DNA of 64,000 bases from Candidatus Korarchaeum sp. (GTDB lineage: Archaea; Korarchaeota; Korarchaeia; Korarchaeales; Korarchaeaceae): NCBI GenBank assembly GCA_038888615.1, contig JAWAID010000001.1, positions 310,001-374,000 on the forward strand, in the 5' to 3' direction. The position numbers and the translations under genes are program-made. This document shows positions 55,353 through 63,968 of the stretch, in pieces. Under the pieces are notes generated by a model that did not search any database, was not told the DNA's origin, and saw only the letters and a program-made list of their open reading frames with translations. Position 1 is the first letter of the stretch. Every line of letters starts with the position of its first letter.

Positions 55353-56471
55353 GTGCTGAGGAACGTGGCTGAGCCCCTAGATGAGTTCGTCATGACCTTG
55401 GGTGAATTGAGGGAGCTAGTGAAGGAAGGCGGACATAACGTTTACGTGGGATACGAACCCTCCGGACCGATACACGTAGGTACTTTGGTGACCGTGAGAA
55501 AACTTAGAGATATGATAGAAGCTGGGTTTCACTCGATAGCGTTGATGGCTGACATACATGCTATACTCAACCTCAAGGGACCTCAGGAACTGATAAGGGA
55601 GGTATCGATGACTTACTGGAAAACCGTCTTCCATAAACTAGGATCCAGAGAGATCGAGATAAAGCTCGGAACGGACTTCGAGCTCTCAGAGGACTACGTG
55701 ATGGATCTACTAACTCTATCACAGAGGGTGACTGCTAGGAGAGCTTGGAGGGCCATGACGATGGTAGCTAGGGAGCAGGAGGATCCCCTCGTATCGCAGA
55801 TGATATACCCACTGATGCAGGCCTTGGACATCCTCTACCTCAAGGTGAGAATAGCTATAGGGGGGACTGATCAGAGGAAGATACACGCTCTAACTAGGGA
55901 GGTGTTCAGCTCAGACGTACCGTTGAGGATAGAGAAGTACGTCCCCACTGCCCTTCACACTCCCCTGCTCCCCGGACTCACAGGGGGGAAGATGAGCAGC
56001 AGCATACCGAAGTCACACATAGCCGTTCACGACCCTCCTGAAGTTATAAGGGAGAAGCTGATGAACGCTTACTGCCCTCCAGGTAATGAGGACCAATACG
56101 ATGAGGAAGGGAAACTCAAGAACCCTGTGCTAGCGATAGTCAAGCACTTCATACTCCCTGAGGCCGGGAGGTTCATAGTTAGGAGGAGCAGGGCGGCCGG
56201 AGGAGGTGAGGTAGAGGTAGTTAGCTACGAGCAGCTCGAGGGGATGTACAGGAAGGGTGAGGTGCACCCGATGGATCTCAAGGATGCCGTAGCTGATTAC
56301 CTGATAGAGGAGTTCTCCGAGGTGAGGGAGACATTCAAGAGCAATAGGGATCTCATAGAGCCCCTCTACAGACTTCAGAGGTGGCAGAAAGAGAGGGGTT
56401 TATTCGGAGAGGTAGAATGGAGGGAGGCTCTGAGGTCTTACAAGCCCTACTTGGACTTGAGAGATTCGTAG
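55353..56471 (+). CDS. tyrS: Tyrosyl-tRNA synthetase
   Basis: Class Ia/c synthetase of the archaeal type: GYEPSGPIHVGTL (HIGH-like), GGTDQRKIHAL and GGKMSSSIPKS (KMSKS-like). The annotated start is GTG 55353, but the frame upstream encodes TTDRLEL, which fits the usual family N-terminus. No ATG, GTG or TTG lies there; CTG 55344 is possible. The 3' end converges on L10 with four bases between. Confidence 0.93.
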   Translation: MLRNVAEPLDEFVMTLGELRELVKEGGHNVYVGYEPSGPIHVGTLVTVRKLRDMIEAGFHSIALMADIHAILNLKGPQELIREVSMTYWKTVFHKLGSREIEIKLGTDFELSEDYVMDLLTLSQRVTARRAWRAMTMVAREQEDPLVSQMIYPLMQALDILYLKVRIAIGGTDQRKIHALTREVFSSDVPLRIEKYVPTALHTPLLPGLTGGKMSSSIPKSHIAVHDPPEVIREKLMNAYCPPGNEDQYDEEGKLKNPVLAIVKHFILPEAGRFIVRRSRAAGGGEVEVVSYEQLEGMYRKGEVHPMDLKDAVADYLIEEFSEVRETFKSNRDLIEPLYRLQRWQKERGLFGEVEWREALRSYKPYLDLRDS

Positions 56472-56475
56472 GGGG

Positions 56476-57351
56476 TTAAGCTCCCACCTTTCCCCCTATG
56501 ATCGTAGCTACCTGAACAGCTTTCCTGATTAGGAGAGGTATCGTAGCGTCACTCAGCCAACCTATGCCGACTGATAATGCAAAGGCTCTTTTGATAGCTC
56601 TTTGGGTGAGAGGAGCAATAGTATACCTGTTTATCTCCCCTATCTCGATAGCTAAGTTCAAAGACCTCAGGTGAGCTATCTGAACAGACTTGAGTATGTC
56701 CTCTAAGCTCACCGATAGGACTTCAGGTGGGTATATCAGGCCCTCATCGTCCAAAGCTCCCGTGACCTTGAACCCAACCTTCAGGGGCTTTATGTTCAGG
56801 TTCCTCAACAGATCGGCTATCTGAGCCGAGGCCTTCTCTCCTTTCTTGAGCAGAGTGATGCTCTCAGATATGGCTATCTTTCCTCCTTGTATCTTAGTGG
56901 GTATGTTCATAGCCCTGAGGTCCATCAGGATGGGTCCCGGGGCGAGATCGGTAGGGCCAGCTGGTATCACAACGTCTTCCTCAGCCACATCACCTGGCTT
57001 CATGAAGACCTCTACCTTCCTCTCGGAGATCAGTCTGTAGGTCTCAAATGGGTCCTTCTTGCTGAAGATGACCACCAAGTTCATCGGAAGTCTATTCACT
57101 AGCTCCTTCAACCCATCCCTATCTGAGAGCTCGCAAGCCTTCTTAATAAGAGTCTTCTTCATCACGAAGAACCTCACGTTGGGTGCGAGCTCCTTCCTCA
57201 CTCTCCCGAAGTGGTCAGCAGGTATCCTGGAGAAGTCAGCTAGCATTATCGTGGGATACTCCCTCGCTAGTTCGAGGAACCTCTTTATAGAGGCCTCCTT
57301 CCTGATCCTAGATTTGCTCTTCCTCACGGTCTCCAGGGACAATGTAGTCAC
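56476..57351 (-). CDS. rpl10: Large ribosomal subunit protein uL10 (P0), tail-less
   Basis: The protein is the base of the ribosomal stalk. The rRNA-binding domain is seen in YPTIMLADFSRIPADHFG and FFVMKKTLIKKA; domain II in PAGPTDLAPGPILMDL. It ends at residue 291 with QVATIIGGKVGA and lacks the acidic GxGxLFG-type tail usual in archaea. No L12 gene follows. Start overlaps the L1 stop by four bases. Confidence 0.93.
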   Translation of the reverse strand: MTTLSLETVRKSKSRIRKEASIKRFLELAREYPTIMLADFSRIPADHFGRVRKELAPNVRFFVMKKTLIKKACELSDRDGLKELVNRLPMNLVVIFSKKDPFETYRLISERKVEVFMKPGDVAEEDVVIPAGPTDLAPGPILMDLRAMNIPTKIQGGKIAISESITLLKKGEKASAQIADLLRNLNIKPLKVGFKVTGALDDEGLIYPPEVLSVSLEDILKSVQIAHLRSLNLAIEIGEINRYTIAPLTQRAIKRAFALSVGIGWLSDATIPLLIRKAVQVATIIGGKVGA

Positions 57352-58025
57352 CTCCCAGCAGCTGTGGGGAGCTCTTCAGCGGGTCCCATAGTCGTCTTCA
57401 CGTAAACCTTAGCTATCTTCCTGGGATCCTCATACTTCCTCTCTATAGCTGAGAGCACAGCCCTTATATTATCAAGGAGGTCCTCAGGTTCCATGTCCCT
57501 AGACCCCACCTTAGCGTGTACTATAGGCTGGTCCTTCGTCCTTATCCTGACGGACCTCCTAAGTCTTTCTATGAGGTCAGGTAACTGGGAGACAGAGGCC
57601 GCTGGCAAGCTAACGGGCATCTTGTTCCTAGGACCTAGCACGGGACCTATGAACCTCACTATCCTAGGGAGGACATCGGCTTGAGCTATGAAGAAATCGT
57701 ACTCGTTAGCTAACTTCTTAAGGGCCCGCTTATTAGCAGCTATAGCTTCCAGTTCCTCAGGCTCCAGCACCCTATCGGCTCCCGCTTCTCTAGCCTTAGT
57801 TAGGAACTCCCCCTTTCCTATCACAGCTACTTTCACTTTCCTGTTCCTAGGCTGATGGGGGAGCTCTACTACCTCACTTATCTTGGCGCTAGGATCCTTC
57901 TTGAGGTCTATCCCTCTGAGTACCACCACCAAGTCCACAGCCTCGTTAAACCTCCTCTTGGGGCTCTTCTCGAGGATCTCCCTCAGCTTCCTCAGGGAAT
58001 CACTCTCAACCAGGGACTTCGACAT
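57348..58025 (-). CDS. rpl1: Large ribosomal subunit protein uL1
   Basis: The protein forms the L1 stalk and can repress its own operon in archaea. GPRNKMPVSLP and VHAKVGSRDMEPEDL are family signatures. ATG 58025 (MSKSLVESD) has GGGTGAT upstream; open codons up to 58100 overlap L11. Confidence 0.95.
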   Translation of the reverse strand: MSKSLVESDSLRKLREILEKSPKRRFNEAVDLVVVLRGIDLKKDPSAKISEVVELPHQPRNRKVKVAVIGKGEFLTKAREAGADRVLEPEELEAIAANKRALKKLANEYDFFIAQADVLPRIVRFIGPVLGPRNKMPVSLPAASVSQLPDLIERLRRSVRIRTKDQPIVHAKVGSRDMEPEDLLDNIRAVLSAIERKYEDPRKIAKVYVKTTMGPAEELPTAAGR

Positions 58026-58026
58026 A

Positions 58027-58515
58027 TCAATCACCCAATAAATGATCCAAAGACCCTGAATCCACTTCCCTCTGAACTTCCCTAGGATCCTTACCCTCAA
58101 CCGTAACGCCCATTGAGAGAGCTGTCCCCAACACCTGCTTCACCACTTCCCTGAAGTTCGGTGTGTTCGAATCCCCAAACTTCATCCTAGCGATCTTAAC
58201 CACCTGATCCATCTTGAGGTTACCCACCCTCTTCTTAGCGTCCGAAGAACCCTTCTCAAGCTTCAGCTCCCTCAGTATTAGCACCGAGGTGGGGGGTGTG
58301 CCCACCCTTACCTCAAACTTCTTGGTGTCCGTATCGACCTCTATCTCAACCGGCACCTTCATACCAGCATAACTGTTTGTTTTCTCATTTATCTCCTTCA
58401 CCACCTGCCCCATATTCAACCCCAATCCTCCCAAGGCCGGTCCGAGTGGAGGACCGGGAGTAGCCTTGCCCCCCTCTATGAGGACCCGCACTACCTTCTT
58501 AGGCAACTTTCTCAC
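58027..58515 (-). CDS. rpl11: Large ribosomal subunit protein uL11
   Basis: The N-terminal [21 protein letters not shown] binds stalk factors; the C-terminal [21 protein letters not shown] binds 23S rRNA. Length 162 is normal. It overlaps nusG by 17 bases. Confidence 0.97.
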   Translation of the reverse strand: MRKLPKKVVRVLIEGGKATPGPPLGPALGGLGLNMGQVVKEINEKTNSYAGMKVPVEIEVDTDTKKFEVRVGTPPTSVLILRELKLEKGSSDAKKRVGNLKMDQVVKIARMKFGDSNTPNFREVVKQVLGTALSMGVTVEGKDPREVQREVDSGSLDHLLGD

Positions 58516-58981
58516 CTCCTTTTTCCAGTAGCTTCACGTTAATCACGGGCATCTTAACTTCCCAGTCCCTATCTATGTCCAAGAGCTTAAGGGTCAGCAT
58601 CTTACTCCTCCCACCCTCTGGGGCAGCTACGACCACAGCCCTGTAGCCCTTGAAATTACCCTTAATAATCCTCACTATATCACCGGGCTCTATCTCAATG
58701 CCGGCCGTCTCACTAGCTATTATGTCCTCTATCTCCTGAGACGGAACAGGGCTCGACGAAGCGAGCCTCAATTTACTCAAGCCGGTTATGAGCTTCCTGA
58801 CCTCGTACTCCCTCTCAGCCTCCACGAAAAGATAACCTTTGAACTTGGGGACGAATGTTATGGATCTTACCCTGACGTCCGAGGAGGACGCTCTCCTTAT
58901 CAGCAGCCTCACTATGTTTATCTCCTTCCCGGAGATTATCCTGACGGGGAAGAAGAGGGATTGAACCCTCTGGGACTCCAT
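58499..58981 (-). CDS. nusG: Transcription elongation factor Spt5/NusG
   Basis: An NGN domain ([30 protein letters not shown]) binds the polymerase clamp with Spt4, followed by a KOW domain ([20 protein letters not shown]). ATG 58981 is favoured over GTG 58990, which overlaps secE. Confidence 0.95.
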   Translation of the reverse strand: MESQRVQSLFFPVRIISGKEINIVRLLIRRASSSDVRVRSITFVPKFKGYLFVEAEREYEVRKLITGLSKLRLASSSPVPSQEIEDIIASETAGIEIEPGDIVRIIKGNFKGYRAVVVAAPEGGRSKMLTLKLLDIDRDWEVKMPVINVKLLEKGGEKVA

Positions 58982-58982
58982 A

Positions 58983-59165
58983 TCATCCACCTACTATGTA
59001 GAGTGCCACCAGCTGTATGAGGAATCCTATAAGCCCTATCAGGAGGAACCCCGTGATAGTCACCTTGAAGGTATCCCATATCTCATCCCAACCCGGCTTC
59101 TCAGCTACCTTGAGAGTCTGAACTATGTAGTCAATTAATCCCTCTTTCCTCTCCTTCTCAGACAT
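58983..59165 (-). CDS. secE: Protein translocase subunit SecE/Sss1
   Basis: A 60-residue protein with one membrane helix (TITGFLLIGLIGFLIQLVALYI) preceded by the amphipathic VLKVAEKPGWDE-like segment (TLKVAEKPGWDEIW). It clamps SecY. The order ftsZ-secE-nusG is seen in many archaea. Confidence 0.94.
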   Translation of the reverse strand: MSEKERKEGLIDYIVQTLKVAEKPGWDEIWDTFKVTITGFLLIGLIGFLIQLVALYIVGG

Positions 59166-59175
59166 CCCTCATCCC

Positions 59176-60396
59176 TCAGAGCTCATCTATACCTAGATCG
59201 CTCCTCTCCCTCACTTCCCTAGCTAAGGGGACTGTTTTCCTCTCAGCTACCCTTATCTCAGGCCTAGCAGCTACTCCGAGCTTGGCTGCTCTCTCGCCCC
59301 TGGGCTTCGTCAACCTCTCGAGCGCGGGCTCCCTGAGCTCCCCTTGGAGCGCCGCCTCCACGGTGGGCGAGGTCACTCCAGTGACTATGAGGAGGACCTG
59401 AACAGCTCCCTTCAGGGACTCGTCTATCCTAGCTCCCCATATGACGTTGGCAGTTGGATCTAAGGAGCTGACTATAGTCTCCACTATCTGCTGCATCTCC
59501 TCTAGAGAGAAGTCCGGGCCCGATGTTATGTTTACTATAGCGGCCTTGCCTCCGGAGATATCTGCATCGAGCAGAGGATTACCTAAGGCGTCCTCAACAG
59601 CTTCCATGGCCCTGTTCTCGCCATCGCTCTCACCGAAGGTTAGGACAGCTGGTCCTCCACTTTCTATAACGTTTCTGAGGTCAGCTAAATCCACGTTAAC
59701 TAACCCCGGCTTGACGACGAGCTCCACAACACCCTTAACAGCTCTAGCGACTATCTCATCGGATATGAAGAAGGCCTGCTGTAGGGGGAGCTCTCTAGCT
59801 ATGTCTAGTATCCTGTCGTTGTTCACAACAACTATGGTATCTGAGACTGAAGCTAGTTTCGATAGACCCCTCATCGCTATCTCCTTCTTCTTCCCCCCCT
59901 CAGCTGTGAACGGTAGCGTCACCACGGATATGACCGCGGCCCCGACCCTCCTCCCTATCTCAGCTATCACGGGTGAGGCTCCAGTCCCAGTCCCTCCTCC
60001 TAATCCCGCCATTATGAAGAGGAGATCGCAGCCCCTCAGGAAGTCCTCGAGCTCCTCAGCGCTCTCTCTAGCCGCTTCTTCCCCTATATGAGGATCACCT
60101 CCGGATCCGTTCCCTCCACAGAGCTCTCTCCCTATCAGTATCTTCCTATCTGCGGCTGTTATTAGGAGGTGCTGCGCGTCCGTGTTCACAGCCACCGTCT
60201 CAACAGAATCTATGCCTATAGCGTTCAGCCTAGTTATCGTGTTACTACCTCCTCCTCCAACTCCCATTATCACTATCCTAGCCTTTACCCTCTCTAAGAA
60301 CTCCTTCAGGCTTGAATCCTCAGGAGATACTTTCTGAGGGATTTCTCTGACTCCCTCATCAGCTCTCCTAGTCGCCACTCTCACCATAGACTTCAA
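59176..60396 (-). CDS. ftsZ: FtsZ, paralog 2 (secE-nusG operon)
   Basis: GTPase motifs: MGVGGGGSNTITRL, AGLGGGTGTGASP and NVDLADLRNVI. The C-terminal extension of about 70 residues is basic and ends LGIDEL. Start TTG 60396 (with GGGGATGA) or ATG 60387. The gene leads the secE-nusG-L11-L1-L10 operon. It differs clearly from the other FtsZ in N- and C-terminal parts. Confidence 0.95.
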   Translation of the reverse strand: MKSMVRVATRRADEGVREIPQKVSPEDSSLKEFLERVKARIVIMGVGGGGSNTITRLNAIGIDSVETVAVNTDAQHLLITAADRKILIGRELCGGNGSGGDPHIGEEAARESAEELEDFLRGCDLLFIMAGLGGGTGTGASPVIAEIGRRVGAAVISVVTLPFTAEGGKKKEIAMRGLSKLASVSDTIVVVNNDRILDIARELPLQQAFFISDEIVARAVKGVVELVVKPGLVNVDLADLRNVIESGGPAVLTFGESDGENRAMEAVEDALGNPLLDADISGGKAAIVNITSGPDFSLEEMQQIVETIVSSLDPTANVIWGARIDESLKGAVQVLLIVTGVTSPTVEAALQGELREPALERLTKPRGERAAKLGVAARPEIRVAERKTVPLAREVRERSDLGIDEL

Positions 60397-60430
60397 GCTT
60401 CATCCCCTACCTCGGTCCCTCCTCACTGAT

Positions 60431-60450
60431 TATAAACTATATATTTAAAG
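60431..60450 (-). promoter_or_regulatory. TATA box of the ftsZ-secE-nusG-ribosomal operon
   Basis: CTTTAAATATATAG on the minus strand lies about 40-50 bases upstream of the ftsZ start. Because the stretch is A/T-rich on both strands, it might also fire toward the hairpin at 60494. Confidence 0.6.
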
Positions 60451-60493
60451 TGAAGCTCGGGTCTGACGAAGCGGATCTAAGCGATTGTTAACA

Positions 60494-60538
60494 GCAGCTC
60501 CCCTGGGCGTCCATCACAACTAGGGTGATGGGAGCTGC
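60494..60538. repeat. Bulged stem-loop upstream of ftsZ paralog 2
   Basis: GCAGCTC (60494-60500) pairs with GAGCTGC (60532-60538), and CCATCAC (60511-60517) with GTGATGG (60525-60531), leaving a 10-base bulge on one side. It stands alone between the ftsZ promoter and the tRNA promoter. It could be an RNA element or the end of a lost gene. Confidence 0.45.
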
Positions 60539-60562
60539 CCATCAACTAGTGAGGAGGCCTAA

Positions 60563-60573
60563 TGTTTATATTA
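60563..60573 (+). promoter_or_regulatory. TATA box of the tRNA-Arg/Gly/His cluster
   Basis: TGTTTATATTA lies 26-36 bases upstream of tRNA-Arg. Confidence 0.6.
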
Positions 60574-60598
60574 GTTATCTCACCCCCATCCGACATGG

Positions 60599-60673
60599 GG
60601 GCCCGTAGCTCAGCAAGGACAGAGCGGCGGCCTCCTAAGCCGCAGGCCGAGGGTTCGAGTCCCTCCGGGCCCG
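60599..60673 (+). tRNA. tRNA-Arg (CCT)
   Basis: Acceptor GGGCCCG pairs with CGGGCCC, discriminator G; loop CTCCTAA. CCA is encoded at 60674-60676. Confidence 0.93.
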
Positions 60674-60680
60674 CCACCTA

Positions 60681-60754
60681 GCGGCCGTAGTCTAGCCTGG
60701 ACAGGATGCCGGCCCCCCAAGCCGGAGACCCGGGTTCAAATCCCGGCGGCCGCA
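60681..60754 (+). tRNA. tRNA-Gly (CCC) with C33
   Basis: Acceptor GCGGCCG pairs with CGGCCGC, discriminator A. Anticodon stem CCGGC/GCCGG encloses CCCCCAA, so anticodon is CCC and position 33, nearly always U, is C. Confidence 0.9.
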
Positions 60755-60768
60755 CTTACCTCTTGAAT

Positions 60769-60841
60769 GCCGGGGTGAGGTAGCCTGGTAACCTGGGGGC
60801 CTGTGGAGCCCTTAACCCGGGTTCAAATCCCGGCCCCGGCC
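60769..60841 (+). tRNA. tRNA-His (GTG)
   Basis: Acceptor GCCGGGG pairs with CCCCGGC; loop CTGTGGA. The discriminator is C, as usual for tRNA-His. The base at -1 is T in the DNA, so the needed G(-1) must be added after transcription. Confidence 0.93.
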
Positions 60842-60891
60842 TCCTACCCAAAGGCTTATTATATTAATGGAGTTTGTTTAGCAAGATCTAT

Positions 60892-61455
60892 ATGAGATTC
60901 AGGTATTTCTTAATGGTGGTCCTATCAGTATCGATCCTACTGGTATTGATAGCATCATCCCAATCGAACTGGGATCTGGGTATAGATAAGGTGAACGTCG
61001 TCTCAAGTACTGTAAAGAAAGGAGAACCTCTAAAAATAGCTGTTTATGTTAGGAACAATGAGAATAAACCGTTCTCAGGAGTGATAAACGTAACGATGCG
61101 TGTAGATGAGGCCAAAGTCCCGGACCTGATGGAGTTCATCTGTGTCGGTGAGGGAGCTAAATGCCCTCCACCTGTAGCTCCGGGGTTCGGGATCAAGGAC
61201 CTACCAGCTAGGGGTTATGTGTCGCTTGTCTTCAACCTAGATACATCAGGGATAAGCCCTGGAGCTCATAAACTGACGATAGAGGTGAGGCCCAGGGGTT
61301 ACGTGGATTCTAACCTCGCTGATAACAAGTACACGTTGAGCTTCACCGTGGAATCGGAAAAGATTGGTTACTCCACGTTACTACCTCTAATCGCTGCCCT
61401 AGCCTTAATACTACTAGTAGCGTTCCTTGTAGTGAGGAGGAGGTCTCGCAGGTAG
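60892..61455 (+). CDS. Membrane-anchored CARDB-like surface protein
   Basis: A signal segment (FLMVVLSVSILLVLIASSQS) is followed by one Ig-like CARDB domain (VKKGEPLKIAVYVRNNENKPFSG to DSNLADNKYTLSFTVE) and a C-terminal membrane helix (LLPLIAALALILLVAFLVV) with a basic end RRRSRR. TATTATATTA at 60857 suggests a leaderless start at ATG 60892. Probably faces outside; partner unknown. Confidence 0.82.
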   Translation: MRFRYFLMVVLSVSILLVLIASSQSNWDLGIDKVNVVSSTVKKGEPLKIAVYVRNNENKPFSGVINVTMRVDEAKVPDLMEFICVGEGAKCPPPVAPGFGIKDLPARGYVSLVFNLDTSGISPGAHKLTIEVRPRGYVDSNLADNKYTLSFTVESEKIGYSTLLPLIAALALILLVAFLVVRRRSRR

Positions 61456-61602
61456 CAGTACTTCACTAGGGCCCAGAGTCACGGCTGCTAATGATGGTAA
61501 ATCGGACGCTAGAATCTCCTCACCCCTTCCCTACGAATCGGGTAATTAGGGTGATGAATTGACAGCATATGTCACTTGTTCCATTAAGATAACTTGAGTG
61601 AG

Positions 61603-61675
61603 TGGACCCGGCGGGATTCGAACCCGCGACCTCCGGCTTGCAAAGCCGGCGCTCCACCACCTGAGCTACGGGCCC
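61603..61675 (-). tRNA. tRNA-Ala (TGC)
   Basis: Minus strand; GGGCCCG pairs with CGGGTCC, giving the G3-U70 pair. Loop TTTGCAA. A TATA-like CCTTTTATACGG is at 61693-61704, the right distance upstream. Confidence 0.95.
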
Positions 61676-62154
61676 ATCAGGATATACAAAAACCGTATAA
61701 AAGGTTTACTAAGGTCTTCTGGTACTCTATCAACTACACTCACATTTTACGATAGAGTGGATTGGGTCATGAGAGAAAGCTCTGAGATATCTACTTAATG
61801 CCACGAGGTTAAATTTATTTAAACTCTACCTCACCGCCGCATCCTATGAGTTCTACGCGATGCAGAACAAGTTCCACAGAAAATCCTCTTAGCTTCATCA
61901 ATACCTCGTCAACGGTTCTGCTACACGAATGAGTCCAGGAAACCCCTTAGGAGAGATATTACGGTAGGGACACTCTCTATGAGTCTTCTAAGAAGACAGC
62001 AAAGTGTTCTCAGACCAATGCTTGGGTCCTATCTTTCAAACGTCCTCAGAGTTCCTAAACTTCTCGTGCGGCTTGGCGTTCGCTAGAACAGCTAATATCC
62101 ATTCAAGAGCTTTTCTCAGCCAGCACTTACACATTAAATATTTTTCAGGATTCT
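61676..62154. other. Gene-free stretch
   Basis: After the tRNA promoter no gene, repeat or RNA structure is recognised. A TATA-like TTAAATTTATTTAAA at 61810-61824 has no evident transcript. TATTTTTCAGG just before 62155 is past the nadC stop and could aid termination. Confidence 0.5.
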
Positions 62155-63012
62155 CTAGGCTCTCTCAGCGTCCATAGAGAAGTCAAGCCATCGAGCGCTA
62201 TGAGTTATGTAGCCACTGCTTATAACATCCACCCCAGTCCTCGCGTACTCCACCACATTACTCGGCGTTACCCCTCCGGAGACCTCTATTATCAACTTAC
62301 CCTTCAACTCGCTCGTTACCTGTTCAATATCTCTAAGTTTCATGTTATCGAGCAGTAAAGCATCTGCACCAGCTCTGTAAGCCCTTATAGCATCCTCGTA
62401 TGTAGAAACCTCAACCTGAACCTTCTTCGTGAAGCTAATCTTGGACTTCACAGTCTTAATCAAGCTCTCCAAGTCCCCGTAAATCGCTATATGATTATCC
62501 TTTATCAGCACAGCATCGGCGAGGTTGAAGCGGTGGGGATCACCTCCTCCCACCTCTATCGCATACTTCTCGAAAGCCCTGAGCCCAGGCGTCGTCTTTC
62601 TAGTACCTGCAATTCTGATGTTCGGATCAACTGACTTGGCGAGCCTCACCATTAGGTTAGTCGCGGTAGCTACACCTGAGAGCCTCGCTATCAAGTTAAG
62701 GATCAACCTCTCTACGGCTAATAGCTTATCAGCAGGACCTACTAGTGTTAGTATCAAATCCCCCCTACCGACGAGCTCCCCATCATGCTTATTGACACTG
62801 ACCTCGAATCCCAAGTAGTCTAGGAAGGGCTTGATGAACCTAACGCCCGCTAACACACCCCTCCCCTCGTCCTTACAGAAGATAAGACCCCTACCCCTGA
62901 TCCCGATTAGGGACCCACTGGTTAAATCCTCGGGGAATGCGTCCTCCTCCAGGAACTCCAGGAGCCTCTTGATATAGAGTTCCTCTATCAAGAGATCACC
63001 TCCTGACTTCAA
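62155..63012 (-). CDS. nadC: Nicotinate-nucleotide pyrophosphorylase (carboxylating)
   Basis: It makes nicotinate mononucleotide from quinolinate and PRPP. Motifs: ARLSGVATATNLMV, IAGTRKTTPGLRAFEKYAI, GGGDPHRFNLADAVLIKDNH and EVSGGVTPSNV. Length 285 is normal. It overlaps the nadA end by four bases. Confidence 0.96.
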   Translation of the reverse strand: MKSGGDLLIEELYIKRLLEFLEEDAFPEDLTSGSLIGIRGRGLIFCKDEGRGVLAGVRFIKPFLDYLGFEVSVNKHDGELVGRGDLILTLVGPADKLLAVERLILNLIARLSGVATATNLMVRLAKSVDPNIRIAGTRKTTPGLRAFEKYAIEVGGGDPHRFNLADAVLIKDNHIAIYGDLESLIKTVKSKISFTKKVQVEVSTYEDAIRAYRAGADALLLDNMKLRDIEQVTSELKGKLIIEVSGGVTPSNVVEYARTGVDVISSGYITHSARWLDFSMDAERA

Positions 63013-63935
63013 TCACTTAACAACTTTCTAGTCCTCTCGAAGGACTCTCTAACAGCCTCAGCGATATTCCTAGGTATCTCGATCCTGTAAACGCGGTCCC
63101 TCAGTGATCTGTAAACCTTCTCGAGAGTTATCATGGCCATGAATGGGCACCTCGCGAAGGGCTCAAGGGTGAGGGGGTAGAAGTACTTATTCGGGACCCT
63201 TAGCTTGAGGGAGTTGAGCATACCCAACTCAGTACCCACTATGAACTCCTCCGAGCTATCGCTCCTCGCGAACTCTATCATCTGGTTCGTTGAACCGACG
63301 AAGTCAGCGAGCTCCAGTACCTCGGGGGGCGCCTCGGGGTGTATTAAGAGTTTAGCTTTAGGATGCTTTCTCCTGGCTTCCTCAACGTAAGTCGGTATGT
63401 AGCTCGCGTGAACGATACACCTCCCGTTGGGTGGTACCTTGATCACCCTCTTGCCTGAGACCCTCTCAACGTAAGTTGCTAAGTTAACGTCAGGGCCGAG
63501 TATAACGGTATCGGAGGGGATCCTTCTCACCGCCTTAGCTGCGGTCGATGATGTCACTATGTAGTCGGCTAACGCCTTCGCCTCGAGATTTGAGTTTATG
63601 TAAAGAACTACAGGTACTTCAGGAAACCTCTCCTTGTACTCCAAGAGGATCTCTTTATCTAAGGAATCTGCTACTGTACAGCGAGCGTTTAGATCTGGGG
63701 ACAGCACTTCTCTCTCGTAATTCAATGCTTTAGCTTGCTCAACCATGAACCTAACCCCTGCGAACAAGATCACATCGGCTTCAGTGCTCGCGGCCTTAAG
63801 GGCGAGGTCGTAGGAGTCTCCCGTGGAATCGGAGACTAATTGTACTTCTAAATCCATGTAGTTATGTCCAAGAATTACGGCTCTCCTTTCAATCTTCAAC
63901 CTCCTTACCTCTTCGACTAACGCATTTCTCCTCAT
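63009..63935 (-). CDS. nadA: Quinolinate synthase A
   Basis: It condenses iminoaspartate with DHAP to quinolinate using a [4Fe-4S] cluster. Three cluster Cys are in LNARCTVAD, GRCIVHASY and FARCPFMAM. ILGHNYMD and the IHPEAPPEVLELAD segment are conserved. ATG 63935 has AAGGAG upstream and a TATA-like GCATATAAGT at 63959-63968. No nadB or aspartate dehydrogenase gene is in the window. Confidence 0.96.
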   Translation of the reverse strand: MRRNALVEEVRRLKIERRAVILGHNYMDLEVQLVSDSTGDSYDLALKAASTEADVILFAGVRFMVEQAKALNYEREVLSPDLNARCTVADSLDKEILLEYKERFPEVPVVLYINSNLEAKALADYIVTSSTAAKAVRRIPSDTVILGPDVNLATYVERVSGKRVIKVPPNGRCIVHASYIPTYVEEARRKHPKAKLLIHPEAPPEVLELADFVGSTNQMIEFARSDSSEEFIVGTELGMLNSLKLRVPNKYFYPLTLEPFARCPFMAMITLEKVYRSLRDRVYRIEIPRNIAEAVRESFERTRKLLSD

Positions 63936-63956
63936 CGCTCCTTATGTTCTTAAATT

Positions 63957-63968
63957 CACTTATATGCA
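63957..63968 (-). promoter_or_regulatory. TATA box of nadA-nadC
   Basis: Minus-strand GCATATAAGTG lies 22-33 bases before the nadA ATG, so the operon starts with nadA. Confidence 0.55.

Noticed and set aside
59441-60091. A 216-codon open frame opposite ftsZ paralog 2
   Set aside because: It is the antisense of a strongly conserved GTPase and has low-complexity Ser/Pro content and no ribosome-binding site.
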